Shown here: positions 8,716 to 17,537 of the stretch, piece by piece | Layout of the letters: each line of letters starts with the position of its first letter | Numbering within the stretch: the stretch's first letter is position 1 | Assembly (NCBI RefSeq): GCF_003172915.1 | Contig: NZ_QGKU01000034.1 | Coordinates: forward strand, 32,525 to 96,524 | Length of the DNA stretch: 64,000 nucleotides | Direction: 5' to 3' | From: Meridianimarinicoccus roseus | Lineage (GTDB): Bacteria > Pseudomonadota > Alphaproteobacteria > Rhodobacterales > Rhodobacteraceae | Made by a program: the position numbers and the translations under genes | Notes under the pieces: generated by a model | Database searches by the model: none | Told to the model about the DNA's origin: nothing | The model's input: only the letters and a program-made list of their open reading frames with translations

Positions 8716-9309
8716 ATGTCCGTCACCACCCGAACGCTGAGCCCCGACGAGATCACTCACCTGCTGCCGGACCTGGCAAAGTTGCGGATCCGCGTCTTCC
8801 GCGATTGGCCGTATCTCTACGACGGGTCGATGGAATACGAGATGAGCTATCTTGCGCCGTATGCGCAAAGTCCTTCGGCTCTGGTCGCCGGCGCTTGGCA
8901 TGGCGACCAATTGGTTGGCGCGGCGACGGCGGCCCCGATGGAGGATCACGCCGACGATTTCGGCCGCCCGTTGACAGAGGCCGGCTACAGGCTGGAAGAC
9001 ATCCTCTATTTCGGGGAGTCCGTGCTGCTGCCAACATATCGCGGGCAGGGCGTCGGCCATGCCTTCTTTGATCACCGTGAGGCGAAGGCCCGCGCGTTGG
9101 GGCGGCGCTTCGCCTGCTTCTGCTCTGTCGTCCGGCCGACCTGGCACCCGATGCGGCCGACCTCGTATCGTCCGCTCGACGCGTTCTGGCGCAAACGCGG
9201 CTACAAACCGATGCCGGGGATTGAGGCGGAGTTCGGGTGGCGCGATGTCGGTGACGGGACCGAGACGACAAAGCCGATGCAGGTGTGGATGCGCGCGTTG
9301 GACGGCTGA
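8716..9309 (+). CDS. GNAT family N-acetyltransferase
   Basis: A 197-residue protein of the GCN5-related acetyltransferase fold. The acetyl-CoA pyrophosphate loop is GESVLLPTYRGQGVGHAFF (near residues 101-119, with the R/Q-G-x-G motif in TYRGQGVG), followed by a helix EAKARALGRR. The substrate is not evident. The ATG at 8716 has a GAGGA Shine-Dalgarno six bases upstream, which decides against the very long open frame that continues upstream antisense to the efflux adaptor. It is divergent from the efflux operon and shares its control region with the TGAACCG/CGGTTCA operator, so co-regulation with the pump is possible. Confidence 0.85.
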   Translation: MSVTTRTLSPDEITHLLPDLAKLRIRVFRDWPYLYDGSMEYEMSYLAPYAQSPSALVAGAWHGDQLVGAATAAPMEDHADDFGRPLTEAGYRLEDILYFGESVLLPTYRGQGVGHAFFDHREAKARALGRRFACFCSVVRPTWHPMRPTSYRPLDAFWRKRGYKPMPGIEAEFGWRDVGDGTETTKPMQVWMRALDG

Positions 9310-9349
9310 GCCGACGCGCCGCCGCGCGCGTCCTGAACTACCACGACGC

Positions 9350-11143
9350 CTAGCGGTATTCGCCCTTCTGGGTCGAGTACATGCCGTGATACAGTCCGCC
9401 AAGCGCCAACAGTTCCTCGTGCGTGCCGCTTTCCACCGCGCGCCCCTGGTCCAGAACATAGATCTTGTCGGCATCCGAAATCGCCGACAGGCGGTGTGCC
9501 ACGATGATCGTCGTCTTGCCTTCGGCAAGGCGCGCCAGCGACCGCTTCACCCGTTCCTCGGTGCGCTGGTCAAGCGCCGATGTCGCTTCGTCCAGCAGGA
9601 GGATCGGCGCGTTCCGCAGGAACGCGCGCGCGATGGCGATGCGTTGCTTCTGGCCGCCCGACAACTGTGCGCCCTTGGGGCCCAGCGGCAGGTCGCCGCG
9701 CGCGCGGATCAGGTCCGCGATTTCGGCTGATTCAGCGGCTTCCCAGATTTCTTCGTCCGTCGATTCCGGGCGCACGTATTTGATGTTCTCCCAAAGCGAG
9801 GCGTTGAAGATCACGATGTCCTGTGCCACGACCGAAAAAGCCTGACGCAGGCTGGAGATACGAATATCGCGGATGTTCGTGCCGCCGATGGTGATCTCGC
9901 CGCCCTCGATTTCGTAAAGTCGGCTGATCAGGCTGAGGATCGTGGTTTTGCCGGACCCGGTCGCGCCGACGATCGCGGTACGTTGGCCCGCCGGGAAGTC
10001 CAGCGACAGCCGGTCGAACAGCGGCGACTCCGGAGAATAGGCGAAGGTCACGTCGCGCAGCAGGATCTCGCCCCGGGTGTCGAAACTGTCCTTCGGGTCG
10101 TCCCTGTCGCGGATCGTGGGCTTGATCGCGTTCATCGAATTGACCCCGTCCAGCAGGATCAGTGCAGCCTGCAGCTGTGTGAAGAACTTGGCGAGATTCC
10201 GCATCGGGTCGAACACCATCACCAGACCGATCAGGAAGGTGATGATCGCGGCTCCGTCGATGTCGTAGGCCGGGCTGATCGCCATGTACCCGCCGAAGCC
10301 GATCACCAGCGCGTAGGCGAAGGCCGACGCGATGTCGATTGCGGGCATGACCACGGCTTGGGCTGCTTGCAGGCGGATCTGCAGGTCGCGGATGCCCTCG
10401 GTGGACTGCAGAAGGCGGGCTTCCTCGAACTTCTCCTGGTTGGAGATCTTGACCGTGCGCATCCCGTTGACGGTTTCTTCCAGCGCATTCATGTACGCGC
10501 CCAGCACGTTTTCCGCCTCGCGCTGGACCATCTTGATCTTGTGCGACACGTACTGGAGGATCAAAATGATGACCGGTGCGATCACTATGGCCGTTCCGAA
10601 CAGCACCGGCGCCTTGTAGATCAGGTAGCCCGAAACGATGACCACCGTCACGAAGTCGCGCACCGCGTTCACGGTCGCCTGGCCGACGAACTGGCTCAGG
10701 CCGTCAGCCTGACTGACCAGCCGCAGGATCGTCTCTCCGGGGCTGGTGCGGTCGAAATAGGAAAGATCGAACGTCATCATGTGTTCGATCAGGTCGCGCC
10801 GCAGTTCCATGACCGCGCTTGACGCCAGCCATGTGGACAGGCGCGGAACGATGTACGATGTGAGCCCCCGTACCGCGAACAGTCCGAACACCACGGCACA
10901 GACCTGCACGAGGTCGGAGATGACCCCCGCGTCGAAGATCACGCGAAGCCCGCTTTCGGTCAGCGACAGGAACTGCTGGTAGGCCACACCCTGCACCAGG
11001 ATCAGACCGAGGACGGCAAAGAGCCACGGGGTGCGCTGGATCAGGTAGTTGTCCCAGAACCACTTGATGTTCTCGATGTCCTGCTTCGTGAAGAATGGCA
11101 GTTTCGAGTTGTTCTTGGATCTGGCGAGGGGGTTCAGTTTCAT
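9350..11143 (-). CDS. ABC exporter, fused transmembrane and ATP-binding domains
   Basis: A 597-residue half-transporter of the MsbA/type-I exporter family. Residues 1-330 form six membrane helices (ABC_membrane domain; DLSYFDRTSPGETILRLVSQAD matches the conserved intracellular loop). The nucleotide-binding domain has Walker A AIVGATGSGKTTILSL near 380, signature LSGGQKQRIAIARAFL near 485, Walker B ILLLDEATSALD, and H-loop IIVAHRLSAI. It works as a homodimer exporting lipids, glycolipids or other amphiphiles; the substrate is unknown. The start MKLNPLARSKNN at 11143 is preferred; a few codons more are open upstream. It stands alone on the minus strand. Lipid or lipopolysaccharide flipping is a guess consistent with the envelope genes elsewhere in the window. 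Confidence 0.9.
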   Translation of the reverse strand: MKLNPLARSKNNSKLPFFTKQDIENIKWFWDNYLIQRTPWLFAVLGLILVQGVAYQQFLSLTESGLRVIFDAGVISDLVQVCAVVFGLFAVRGLTSYIVPRLSTWLASSAVMELRRDLIEHMMTFDLSYFDRTSPGETILRLVSQADGLSQFVGQATVNAVRDFVTVVIVSGYLIYKAPVLFGTAIVIAPVIILILQYVSHKIKMVQREAENVLGAYMNALEETVNGMRTVKISNQEKFEEARLLQSTEGIRDLQIRLQAAQAVVMPAIDIASAFAYALVIGFGGYMAISPAYDIDGAAIITFLIGLVMVFDPMRNLAKFFTQLQAALILLDGVNSMNAIKPTIRDRDDPKDSFDTRGEILLRDVTFAYSPESPLFDRLSLDFPAGQRTAIVGATGSGKTTILSLISRLYEIEGGEITIGGTNIRDIRISSLRQAFSVVAQDIVIFNASLWENIKYVRPESTDEEIWEAAESAEIADLIRARGDLPLGPKGAQLSGGQKQRIAIARAFLRNAPILLLDEATSALDQRTEERVKRSLARLAEGKTTIIVAHRLSAISDADKIYVLDQGRAVESGTHEELLALGGLYHGMYSTQKGEYR

Positions 11144-11293
11144 GACCGCTATGTCCCACTTGCCGCTGGTCTTGTCGAGAGCCGAGGATCGCACGCCGTG
11201 CCCGTCGGCGCCAGTGACGCGGCAATGCCACAGCGCCCCTCGACCGCATCGCGCACTGGCCCTACCTGAACGGCGCCATTACAGGAGTGTCCC

Positions 11294-11704
11294 ATGATCG
11301 AACCCCTCGCCCTTCTTGTCTGCGCCACGCTGTTCGGCGGCATGATACTGTATTCCTTCGGTTTCGCGCCCTTCGTGTTCAGCACGCAGGAGGCCGCGCA
11401 AGCCGGACGCATGTTGCGGGCGGCCTTCCCGCGCTACTACCTTTTCGTGCTTCTCTGCGCGGCCGCGGCCGCGCTGCTGCTGGTTCCGCTTGCACCGCTT
11501 CGGGCGGCGGCGCTGGGGCTGGTCGCGCTCAGCACGATTTATACGCGGCAGGTGCTCATGGTGCAGATCAACGCCGCCCGCGATGCGCAACTGTCTGGAA
11601 ATGAGGCGGCCCGGCGTCGTTTCGGGCTGCTGCACGGGGCATCCGTGGTGCTTAATATCGTGCAGATTGTGGTCGCGGGCTGGGTGATCGTCGGCTTCCT
11701 CTAG
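11294..11704 (+). CDS. Small integral membrane protein, DUF4149-like
   Basis: A 136-residue protein with four predicted membrane helices (about 3-22, 45-66, 70-85 and 115-135). The pattern GGMILYSFGFAPFVF in helix 1 and the basic, polar loop INAARDAQLSGNEAARRRFGLLHGAS resemble the DUF4149/TMEM205-like family. Function is unknown. An AGGAG Shine-Dalgarno sits seven bases before the ATG. It is a single gene between a divergent ABC exporter and the NAGGN operon on the same strand. Confidence 0.75.
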   Translation: MIEPLALLVCATLFGGMILYSFGFAPFVFSTQEAAQAGRMLRAAFPRYYLFVLLCAAAAALLLVPLAPLRAAALGLVALSTIYTRQVLMVQINAARDAQLSGNEAARRRFGLLHGASVVLNIVQIVVAGWVIVGFL

Positions 11705-11797
11705 GCGCCAAGCCGCCGCTTTCGGCTATCCGGTTGAGGCTTTCGTGCCACACCGTTACCCTCGATGCATCTTGAATAGACATGGAGGCGCCAGCGC

Positions 11798-13573
11798 ATG
11801 TGCGGCATTTGCGGAGAGATCACCTTTGACGGCAGCCAGGCGCGGGCCGCCAGGATCGAGGCAATGACCGACTGCATGGCCCCGCGTGGCCCCGATGGGG
11901 CGGGCATGATACTGCGCGGCAGGGTCGGCTTTGGCCACCGCCGCCTGAAGATCATCGATCTTTCCGAAGCCGCGGCGCAACCCTTCACCGACACCGCGCT
12001 GGGGCTGACCATCGCGTTCAACGGCTGCATCTACAATTATCCCGAACTGCGGAAGATCTTGGAAGAGAAGGGCCATACCTTCGCCTCCACCGGCGACACG
12101 GAGGTCATACTGAAAGCGTGGAAGGAATGGGGCCCGGACGCCGTGCCGAAGCTGCATGGCATGTTCGCCTTCGCCATCCATGACCGCGACACCGGGCGTG
12201 TGGCGCTGGTGCGTGATCGTTTCGGGATCAAGCCGCTTTATTTCGCGGAAACAGCGGGGCGGTTGGCATTTGCGTCCAGCTTGCCGGCATTGGTGAAATC
12301 CGGAGGGGTGGACACGTCCATCGACCGGGTGGCGCTGCACCATTACATGACGTGGCACGCCGTCGTGCCCGCGCCGCGCACGATCCTGAACGGAGTGCGC
12401 AAGCTGCCGGCCGCCACGATCCGCATGATCGAACCCGATGGGCGGCACAGTGACACGACCTACTGGGAGCCGGACTTCACCCGCACGCCCGAGGACGCGA
12501 ACCGCAGCGGGGACGAATGGGCCGAAATGGTGCTCGAAAGCCTGCGCGTGTCTGTGCGCCGCCGCATGGTCGCGGACGTGCCGGTCGGCGTGCTGCTGTC
12601 CGGCGGGGTGGACAGTTCGCTCATTGTCGGGCTGCTTGCCGAGGAGGGGCAGAAGGACCTGGCCACCTATTCCATCGGGTTCGAGGCCGCCAACGGCGAG
12701 CGGGGCGACGAGTTCAGCTTCTCCGACATGATCGCGGAGCATTACGGCACCAACCACCACCAGATCTTCATTCCCAGCGACGAGATGCGCACGAACCTGC
12801 CGCATGCCATCGCCGCACAGTCCGAACCGATGGTCAGCTACGACAACATCGGCTTCTTCCTGCTGTCTCGCGAAGTCAGCAAGACGATCAAGGTGGTGCA
12901 ATCCGGGCAGGGCGCGGACGAGGTGTTCGGCGGCTACCACTGGTATCCGAAGATGGCCTCCAGCAACGATGCCGTCACCGACTACGCCGCCGGGTTCTTC
13001 GACCGCACGCACGCGACGCTGGCCGAACACCTGTCGCCGACCTATCACGCCGACCGGGACGAGAGCCTGGACTTCGTGACCGCGCATTTCGCCCGCGCCG
13101 GGGCGTCGGATCCGGTTGACAAGGCGCTGCGGCTCGACACCAACGTGATGCTTGTGGACGACCCGGTAAAGCGGGTGGACAACATGACTATGGCCTGGGG
13201 GCTTGAGGCGCGGGTGCCGTTCCTCGACCACGAACTGGTCGAATTGGCGGGGCGTATCCCGGCAGAGCACAAGCTGGCGCAGGGGGGCAAGGGCGTTCTG
13301 AAGGACGCCGCGCGCCGGGTGATCCCGCACGAGGTGATCGACCGCAAGAAAGGCTATTTCCCCGTGCCGGCGCTCAAATATATCGACGGTCCGTATCTTG
13401 ATATGGTGCGCGACGCGCTGACCAACGATGCCGCGCGGGAGCGGGGCTTGTTCCGCGACGCGTATCTTGACACCCTGTTCGCGGCACCATCCGAGCACAT
13501 CACGCCGCTGCGCGGGTCCGAGCTGTGGCAGATCGCGGTGTTGGAGATGTGGCTGCAGGCCCAAGGCATCTGA
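11798..13573 (+). CDS. asnO: N-acetylglutaminylglutamine amidotransferase (asparagine synthetase-like)
   Basis: A 591-residue class II glutamine amidotransferase fused to an ATP-pyrophosphatase domain. Cys2 of MCGICGEITF is the glutaminase nucleophile after Met removal; RGPDGAG and the following segments complete that domain (residues 1-210). The synthetase domain has the PP-loop LLSGGVDSSLIVGLL near residue 265 and a second ATP-binding stretch GQGADEVFGGYHWYPKM. It converts N-acetylglutaminylglutamine to the C-terminal amide (NAGGN), a dipeptide osmolyte. The assignment over ordinary AsnB rests on the next two genes. A GGAG Shine-Dalgarno precedes the ATG. First gene of the osmoprotectant operon. 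Confidence 0.93.
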   Translation: MCGICGEITFDGSQARAARIEAMTDCMAPRGPDGAGMILRGRVGFGHRRLKIIDLSEAAAQPFTDTALGLTIAFNGCIYNYPELRKILEEKGHTFASTGDTEVILKAWKEWGPDAVPKLHGMFAFAIHDRDTGRVALVRDRFGIKPLYFAETAGRLAFASSLPALVKSGGVDTSIDRVALHHYMTWHAVVPAPRTILNGVRKLPAATIRMIEPDGRHSDTTYWEPDFTRTPEDANRSGDEWAEMVLESLRVSVRRRMVADVPVGVLLSGGVDSSLIVGLLAEEGQKDLATYSIGFEAANGERGDEFSFSDMIAEHYGTNHHQIFIPSDEMRTNLPHAIAAQSEPMVSYDNIGFFLLSREVSKTIKVVQSGQGADEVFGGYHWYPKMASSNDAVTDYAAGFFDRTHATLAEHLSPTYHADRDESLDFVTAHFARAGASDPVDKALRLDTNVMLVDDPVKRVDNMTMAWGLEARVPFLDHELVELAGRIPAEHKLAQGGKGVLKDAARRVIPHEVIDRKKGYFPVPALKYIDGPYLDMVRDALTNDAARERGLFRDAYLDTLFAAPSEHITPLRGSELWQIAVLEMWLQAQGI

Positions 13574-13585
13574 GGGGACACGGCG

Positions 13586-15373
13586 ATGACCACGGATCAC
13601 CGTCCGCGCGGAGCGAACGAATACCGCCTGCAACGCCTGCGGCAGGGCAGCCTGCACGGCGTCGGTCCGGCGCAGAAGCCGCCGCGGCCCGACGCCGTGG
13701 TGAATTGCGGCTGGGGCCGGGTGCTGTTCGGGCAGACCTTCGCCACTTCCCAGGCACTGGCCGACGCGATCCGTGCCGAAGGTCCGGATCGGCGCGACGT
13801 TGCCTTTTACGTGCGCGACCCGCATCTCGTGCTGGCCAACGCCCCGCAGGAGCTGTTTCTCGATCCGTCCAACACCTACCGGCTCGACCTTGCTACCTAC
13901 CGGCCTGCGCGGTCGCGCAAGAAGTCGTTCTTCATCCGGCGCCTGACCAACCGCGCCGATGCCGAGGCGGTGAATACCATCTACCGTGCGCGGGGCATGG
14001 TGCCGGTGCCGCCAGAATTCTTCTGGTCCTCGCGCGACGCGCGGATGACGACCGTTTATGTCGCGGAATGTTCCGAAACCGGCAAGATCCTCGGTACGGT
14101 GATGGGGCTGGATCACGCGTTGATCTTCGACGACCCGGAACGCGGCTCGTCGCTCTGGGCGCTGGCGGTGGCGCCTGACGCGGTGCAACCGGGCATCGGG
14201 CAAAGCCTGGTACGGCGGCTGGCCGAACAGTTCAAGGGGCGCGGGCTGGCCTACATGGACCTGTCGGTGATGCATGACAACACGCAGGCAATTTCACTGT
14301 ACGAGAAGCTGGGCTTCAAGCGGGTGCAGGTCTTCGCGGTCAAGCGCAAGAACCCGATAAACGAGCCTCTCTTCACTGGCGGGCAGGGCGATGACGACGC
14401 GCTCAACCCCTATGCCAAGATCATTGTGGACGAGGCCCGCCGCAGGGGCATCGCGGTGGACGTGATCGATGCCGGGGCGGGGCTGTTTCGGCTGATCTAT
14501 GGCGGTCGGTCCGTCGCATGCCGCGAAAGCCTGTCGGAATTCACCACCGCCGTCGCCATGTCGATCTGCGATGACAAGCGTCTGACCCGGCGGATCGTGG
14601 AACGCGCGGGCGTCGTCGTGCCCGCGCAGATGACTGGCGGTACGCCGGAAACGCGGGCCCGCTTCGTGCAGGACGAAGGCGCTGTCGTGGTAAAGCCCGC
14701 CAGGGGAGAACAGGGCAGCGGCATCGCCGTGGACCTGCGCAGCCCCGACGCCGTGGAAACCGCCGTCAGCGCCGCCAAGGCGATCTGCCCGGACGTGCTT
14801 CTGGAAACCTATTTCGAAGGTGAGGATCTGCGCCTCGTCGTGATCGACTATGTCGTCGTGGCCGCAGCGCTGCGCCGCCCGGCGGCCATCATCGGTGATG
14901 GCCAGACCGCGATCCGAGACCTGATCGAGGCGCAGAGCCGCCGTCGCGAGGCTGCGACCGGCGGGGAAAGCCGCATCCCGATGGATGCCGAAACCGAACG
15001 GTGCCTTGCCGAACAGGATCTGGCTTTCGACGACGTGCTGCCCGAGGGGCGCCGCATCGCGGTACGAAAGACCGCGAACCTGCACACGGGTGGCACGATC
15101 CACGACGTAACCGGCGAAACCCATCCCGCGCTGATCAACGCGGCCATCGCCGCGGCGAAAGCGATCGAGATCCCGGTCACGGGGATCGATCTGATGGTGA
15201 AATCGCCGCGCGAACCCGACTATATCTTTATCGAGGCCAACGAACGCCCCGGCCTTGCAAATCACGAACCGCAGCCGACGGCGGAACGCTTTGTCGACCT
15301 GCTGTTCCCGCTGAGCCTGCCCGCGGCCGTGCGGCAGGCACAAACCCGGAGCGCCGGGAAAGGACATTCATGA
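13586..15373 (+). CDS. ngg: N-acetylglutaminylglutamine synthetase (GNAT-ATP-grasp fusion)
   Basis: A 595-residue two-domain enzyme. The N-terminal half contains a GNAT acetyltransferase fold (LWALAVAPDAVQPGIGQSLV, near residues 190-209, is the acetyl-CoA loop). The C-terminal half is an ATP-grasp ligase with VVVKPARGEQGSGIAVDL near residues 369-386, related to cyanophycin synthetase and glutathione synthetase modules, and FIEANERPGL carrying late metal ligands. It makes N-acetylglutaminylglutamine from acetyl-CoA and two glutamines. It starts 12 bases after asnO and its stop overlaps the next ATG (ATGA). This matches the asnO-ngg pair known in Sinorhizobium and Pseudomonas as an osmotic-stress system. 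Confidence 0.93.
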   Translation: MTTDHRPRGANEYRLQRLRQGSLHGVGPAQKPPRPDAVVNCGWGRVLFGQTFATSQALADAIRAEGPDRRDVAFYVRDPHLVLANAPQELFLDPSNTYRLDLATYRPARSRKKSFFIRRLTNRADAEAVNTIYRARGMVPVPPEFFWSSRDARMTTVYVAECSETGKILGTVMGLDHALIFDDPERGSSLWALAVAPDAVQPGIGQSLVRRLAEQFKGRGLAYMDLSVMHDNTQAISLYEKLGFKRVQVFAVKRKNPINEPLFTGGQGDDDALNPYAKIIVDEARRRGIAVDVIDAGAGLFRLIYGGRSVACRESLSEFTTAVAMSICDDKRLTRRIVERAGVVVPAQMTGGTPETRARFVQDEGAVVVKPARGEQGSGIAVDLRSPDAVETAVSAAKAICPDVLLETYFEGEDLRLVVIDYVVVAAALRRPAAIIGDGQTAIRDLIEAQSRRREAATGGESRIPMDAETERCLAEQDLAFDDVLPEGRRIAVRKTANLHTGGTIHDVTGETHPALINAAIAAAKAIEIPVTGIDLMVKSPREPDYIFIEANERPGLANHEPQPTAERFVDLLFPLSLPAAVRQAQTRSAGKGHS

Positions 15374-16542
15374 GCCGACTGGAAATCGACATCGACTATC
15401 TGCGGGACCAGTTGCACGATCTTCTGACGATCCCCAGCCCGACCGGGTTCACCGACACGATCGTACGGCACGTCTGCGCCGAACTGGACAAGCTTGGTCT
15501 GGATTACGACCTGACGCGGCGTGGCGCGATCCGGGCGCTGCTGCCGGGGCGACAATCGGCCGGCGCGCGGGCGGTGGTCAGCCATGTCGACACGCTGGGC
15601 GCGCAGGTCAAGGCGATCAAGCCCAACGGTCGCCTTGAACTGGTGCCCATAGGGACATGGTCGGCGCGTTTCGCCGAAGGTGCCCGCACCACGATCTTCA
15701 CCGATCGCGGCACCTATCGCGGGACCATCCTGCCGATGCGTGCCTCGGGCCACACCTATGGCGATGGGGTGGACGATCTGCCGGTCGGCTGGGAGCATGT
15801 GGAAATGCGCATCGACGCCTATACCAACCACGCCGAGATGACCTATCGGCTGGGCATCGAGGTGGGCGACATCATCGCCATCGACCCGCAGCCCGAATTT
15901 CTTGACAACGGATTCATCGTCTCGCGGCACCTCGACAACAAGGCCGGCGTTGCGGTGATGCTGGCGGCTTTGAAGGCCATGAAGGCCACGGAAAAGCCGC
16001 CCGTGGACATCTTCTGGCTATTCACCATCGCGGAGGAGGTCGGGCATGGCGCGGCCGCCGTGGTGCTGCCTGACATCGCGAGCATGGTCGCGGTGGACAA
16101 CGGCACCAGCGCGCCGGGCCAGAATTCGGCCGAGTTCGGAGTAACCATCGCGATGGCGGACCAAACCGGGCCGTTCGACTATCACCTGACGCGCAAGCTG
16201 GTGCAGCTTTGCCGCGACAACGATATCCGCGTGCAGAAGGACGTGTTTCGTTACTATCGGTCCGACAGCGCGTCGGCGGTGGAAGCGGGCGCCGACGTGC
16301 GCACCGCGCTGGCCACATTCGGGGTCGATGCCAGCCACGGCTATGAACGCATCCATATGCACGCGCTGCGCAGCCTGTCCGAGATGCTGACCTGCTACGG
16401 CCTGAGCGAAGTCGAAATCCCGCGTGACCGCGACCTGCTGGGGTCGCTGGAAGGCTTCACGCGCCAGCCGGACGAGGACGTTCTGGCCGAACAGGCCCTG
16501 ACGCCCGAAACCGAACTGGCGCAGAACGCACGGGGCCGCTAG
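15370..16542 (+). CDS. Osmoprotectant NAGGN system M42-family metallopeptidase
   Basis: A 390-residue aminopeptidase-like zinc enzyme. Metal-ligand motifs are VVSHVDTLGAQV (His near residue 72), HLDNKAGVAVMLA (Asp near 189), the EEVGHGAAA pair of glutamates near 223, VAVDNG, and the final His in ASHGYERIHMHAL near 322. Members with this length next to asnO and ngg are annotated as the NAGGN-system M42 peptidase. Its role is presumed to be turnover of the osmolyte when stress is relieved, which is inference. The ATG overlaps the ngg stop, so it is translationally coupled. Confidence 0.9.
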   Translation: MSRLEIDIDYLRDQLHDLLTIPSPTGFTDTIVRHVCAELDKLGLDYDLTRRGAIRALLPGRQSAGARAVVSHVDTLGAQVKAIKPNGRLELVPIGTWSARFAEGARTTIFTDRGTYRGTILPMRASGHTYGDGVDDLPVGWEHVEMRIDAYTNHAEMTYRLGIEVGDIIAIDPQPEFLDNGFIVSRHLDNKAGVAVMLAALKAMKATEKPPVDIFWLFTIAEEVGHGAAAVVLPDIASMVAVDNGTSAPGQNSAEFGVTIAMADQTGPFDYHLTRKLVQLCRDNDIRVQKDVFRYYRSDSASAVEAGADVRTALATFGVDASHGYERIHMHALRSLSEMLTCYGLSEVEIPRDRDLLGSLEGFTRQPDEDVLAEQALTPETELAQNARGR

Positions 16543-16543
16543 G

Positions 16544-17293
16544 TCAGGCGGCTTTTCGCCGGGCGGTGCGGCGCAGGCCGGCCAGCGCGGTCACGCCCGC
16601 CATCAACAGGGCGACGCTGGCGGGCAGCGGCACCGCGCTTGGCGGCGGGGCGTTGACCGGTACGCTCAGCCCGATCCCGGCGTCATCGATGCCGAAGCCG
16701 TCGTTCAGCTTGGCGTGGCGGAAGGTCAGCGTCAGCTCGTCGATCGCCGACGCGAAACTCAGCATCACCATCTCGGTCGCGCCGTTGCTGCGTTTTGCGG
16801 TCACGTCAGCCAGAGTCACGGAGCCGACAGCGAGCTGGAAGTCGGCGCCGGTGTCGGCGATGTCGCTCAACGTGAAGAACACACGGTCGAAGAACCCGAC
16901 ACCTGAGATCGCCCAGTCGACGCCGCTCGTGTCGTTGCTGTCAAGGAACTGTGTGCCGCCGATCGTCGTGTTGCTGCGCCCGTAGACCCCACTGTCGCGC
17001 AGGAACAGGCCCGTCCCTGTGTTGCCGGACGTGCCACTGACCGTGCCGCCCGACCCGGTGCCGCCAATGGTGGCGAACCGGCCGACGCTGGTGGCCAGCG
17101 GGCCGCTGATCTCACCGGCGGTGAAGCTTTCGAAATCCTCCACGAGGCTGCTGTTCAGCGCCCCAATGCGGTCGTTGAATACGGTGGCGTCGAAGGTTTC
17201 GATTGTTGCCGAGGACAAGGTCGCGCCGACTGCTGGCAGGGCTGCGGCACCGGCCAGGGTGGCGGCAAGAACAAGGCGGGACAGGCGGGACAT
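16544..17293 (-). CDS. VPLPA-CTERM sorting domain-containing secreted protein
   Basis: A 249-residue exported protein. Residues 1-24 are a signal peptide (RLVLAATLAGAAALPAVGA). The body is Ser/Thr/Gly-rich and beta-like, with GGTGSGGTVSGTSGNTGTG near residues 76-94, and has no recognised catalytic motif. The C-terminus is a CTERM tripartite signal: AVPLPASVALLMAGVTALAG then the basic cluster RRTARRKAA. VPLPA-CTERM proteins are processed by exosortase-type transpeptidases and end up at the surface or in the matrix. A strong AAGGAG Shine-Dalgarno lies eight bases before the ATG. It is convergent with the NAGGN operon, one base from its stop. No VPLPA-specific exosortase is seen in the window. 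Confidence 0.85.
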   Translation of the reverse strand: MSRLSRLVLAATLAGAAALPAVGATLSSATIETFDATVFNDRIGALNSSLVEDFESFTAGEISGPLATSVGRFATIGGTGSGGTVSGTSGNTGTGLFLRDSGVYGRSNTTIGGTQFLDSNDTSGVDWAISGVGFFDRVFFTLSDIADTGADFQLAVGSVTLADVTAKRSNGATEMVMLSFASAIDELTLTFRHAKLNDGFGIDDAGIGLSVPVNAPPPSAVPLPASVALLMAGVTALAGLRRTARRKAA

Positions 17294-17537
17294 GGCGCAA
17301 CTCCTTACAAATCACTCATCTTCGGGTAGAGCAATCGGTGTCGAACGGCAAATGGACGTTCGTAAGATGGTTATCGCTCCGCCAAAGGTCGGCTCTTGAA
17401 AGTCCAAACGACAGCGGCTCCCGCCGATTTAGTAGCGCTGCCTCGCGAACGTGGCTTTTTTTCGGCATGCGCGCTGGCCGCTTGCCAAGGGCGCGCGCAT
17501 TTGCGTAAGCCGGGCGCAACCTGAAAGGGGGGCCGCG

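Noticed and set aside
11756..14275. 839-codon minus-strand frame opposite asnO and ngg
   Set aside because: It spans two clearly recognisable plus-strand enzymes; low-complexity Arg/His/Val translation, no domain.
17342..17362. Inverted repeat CGAACG/CGTTCG upstream of the VPLPA-CTERM gene
   Set aside because: Only six base pairs in GC-rich DNA; expected by chance, and no second copy was seen near other genes.
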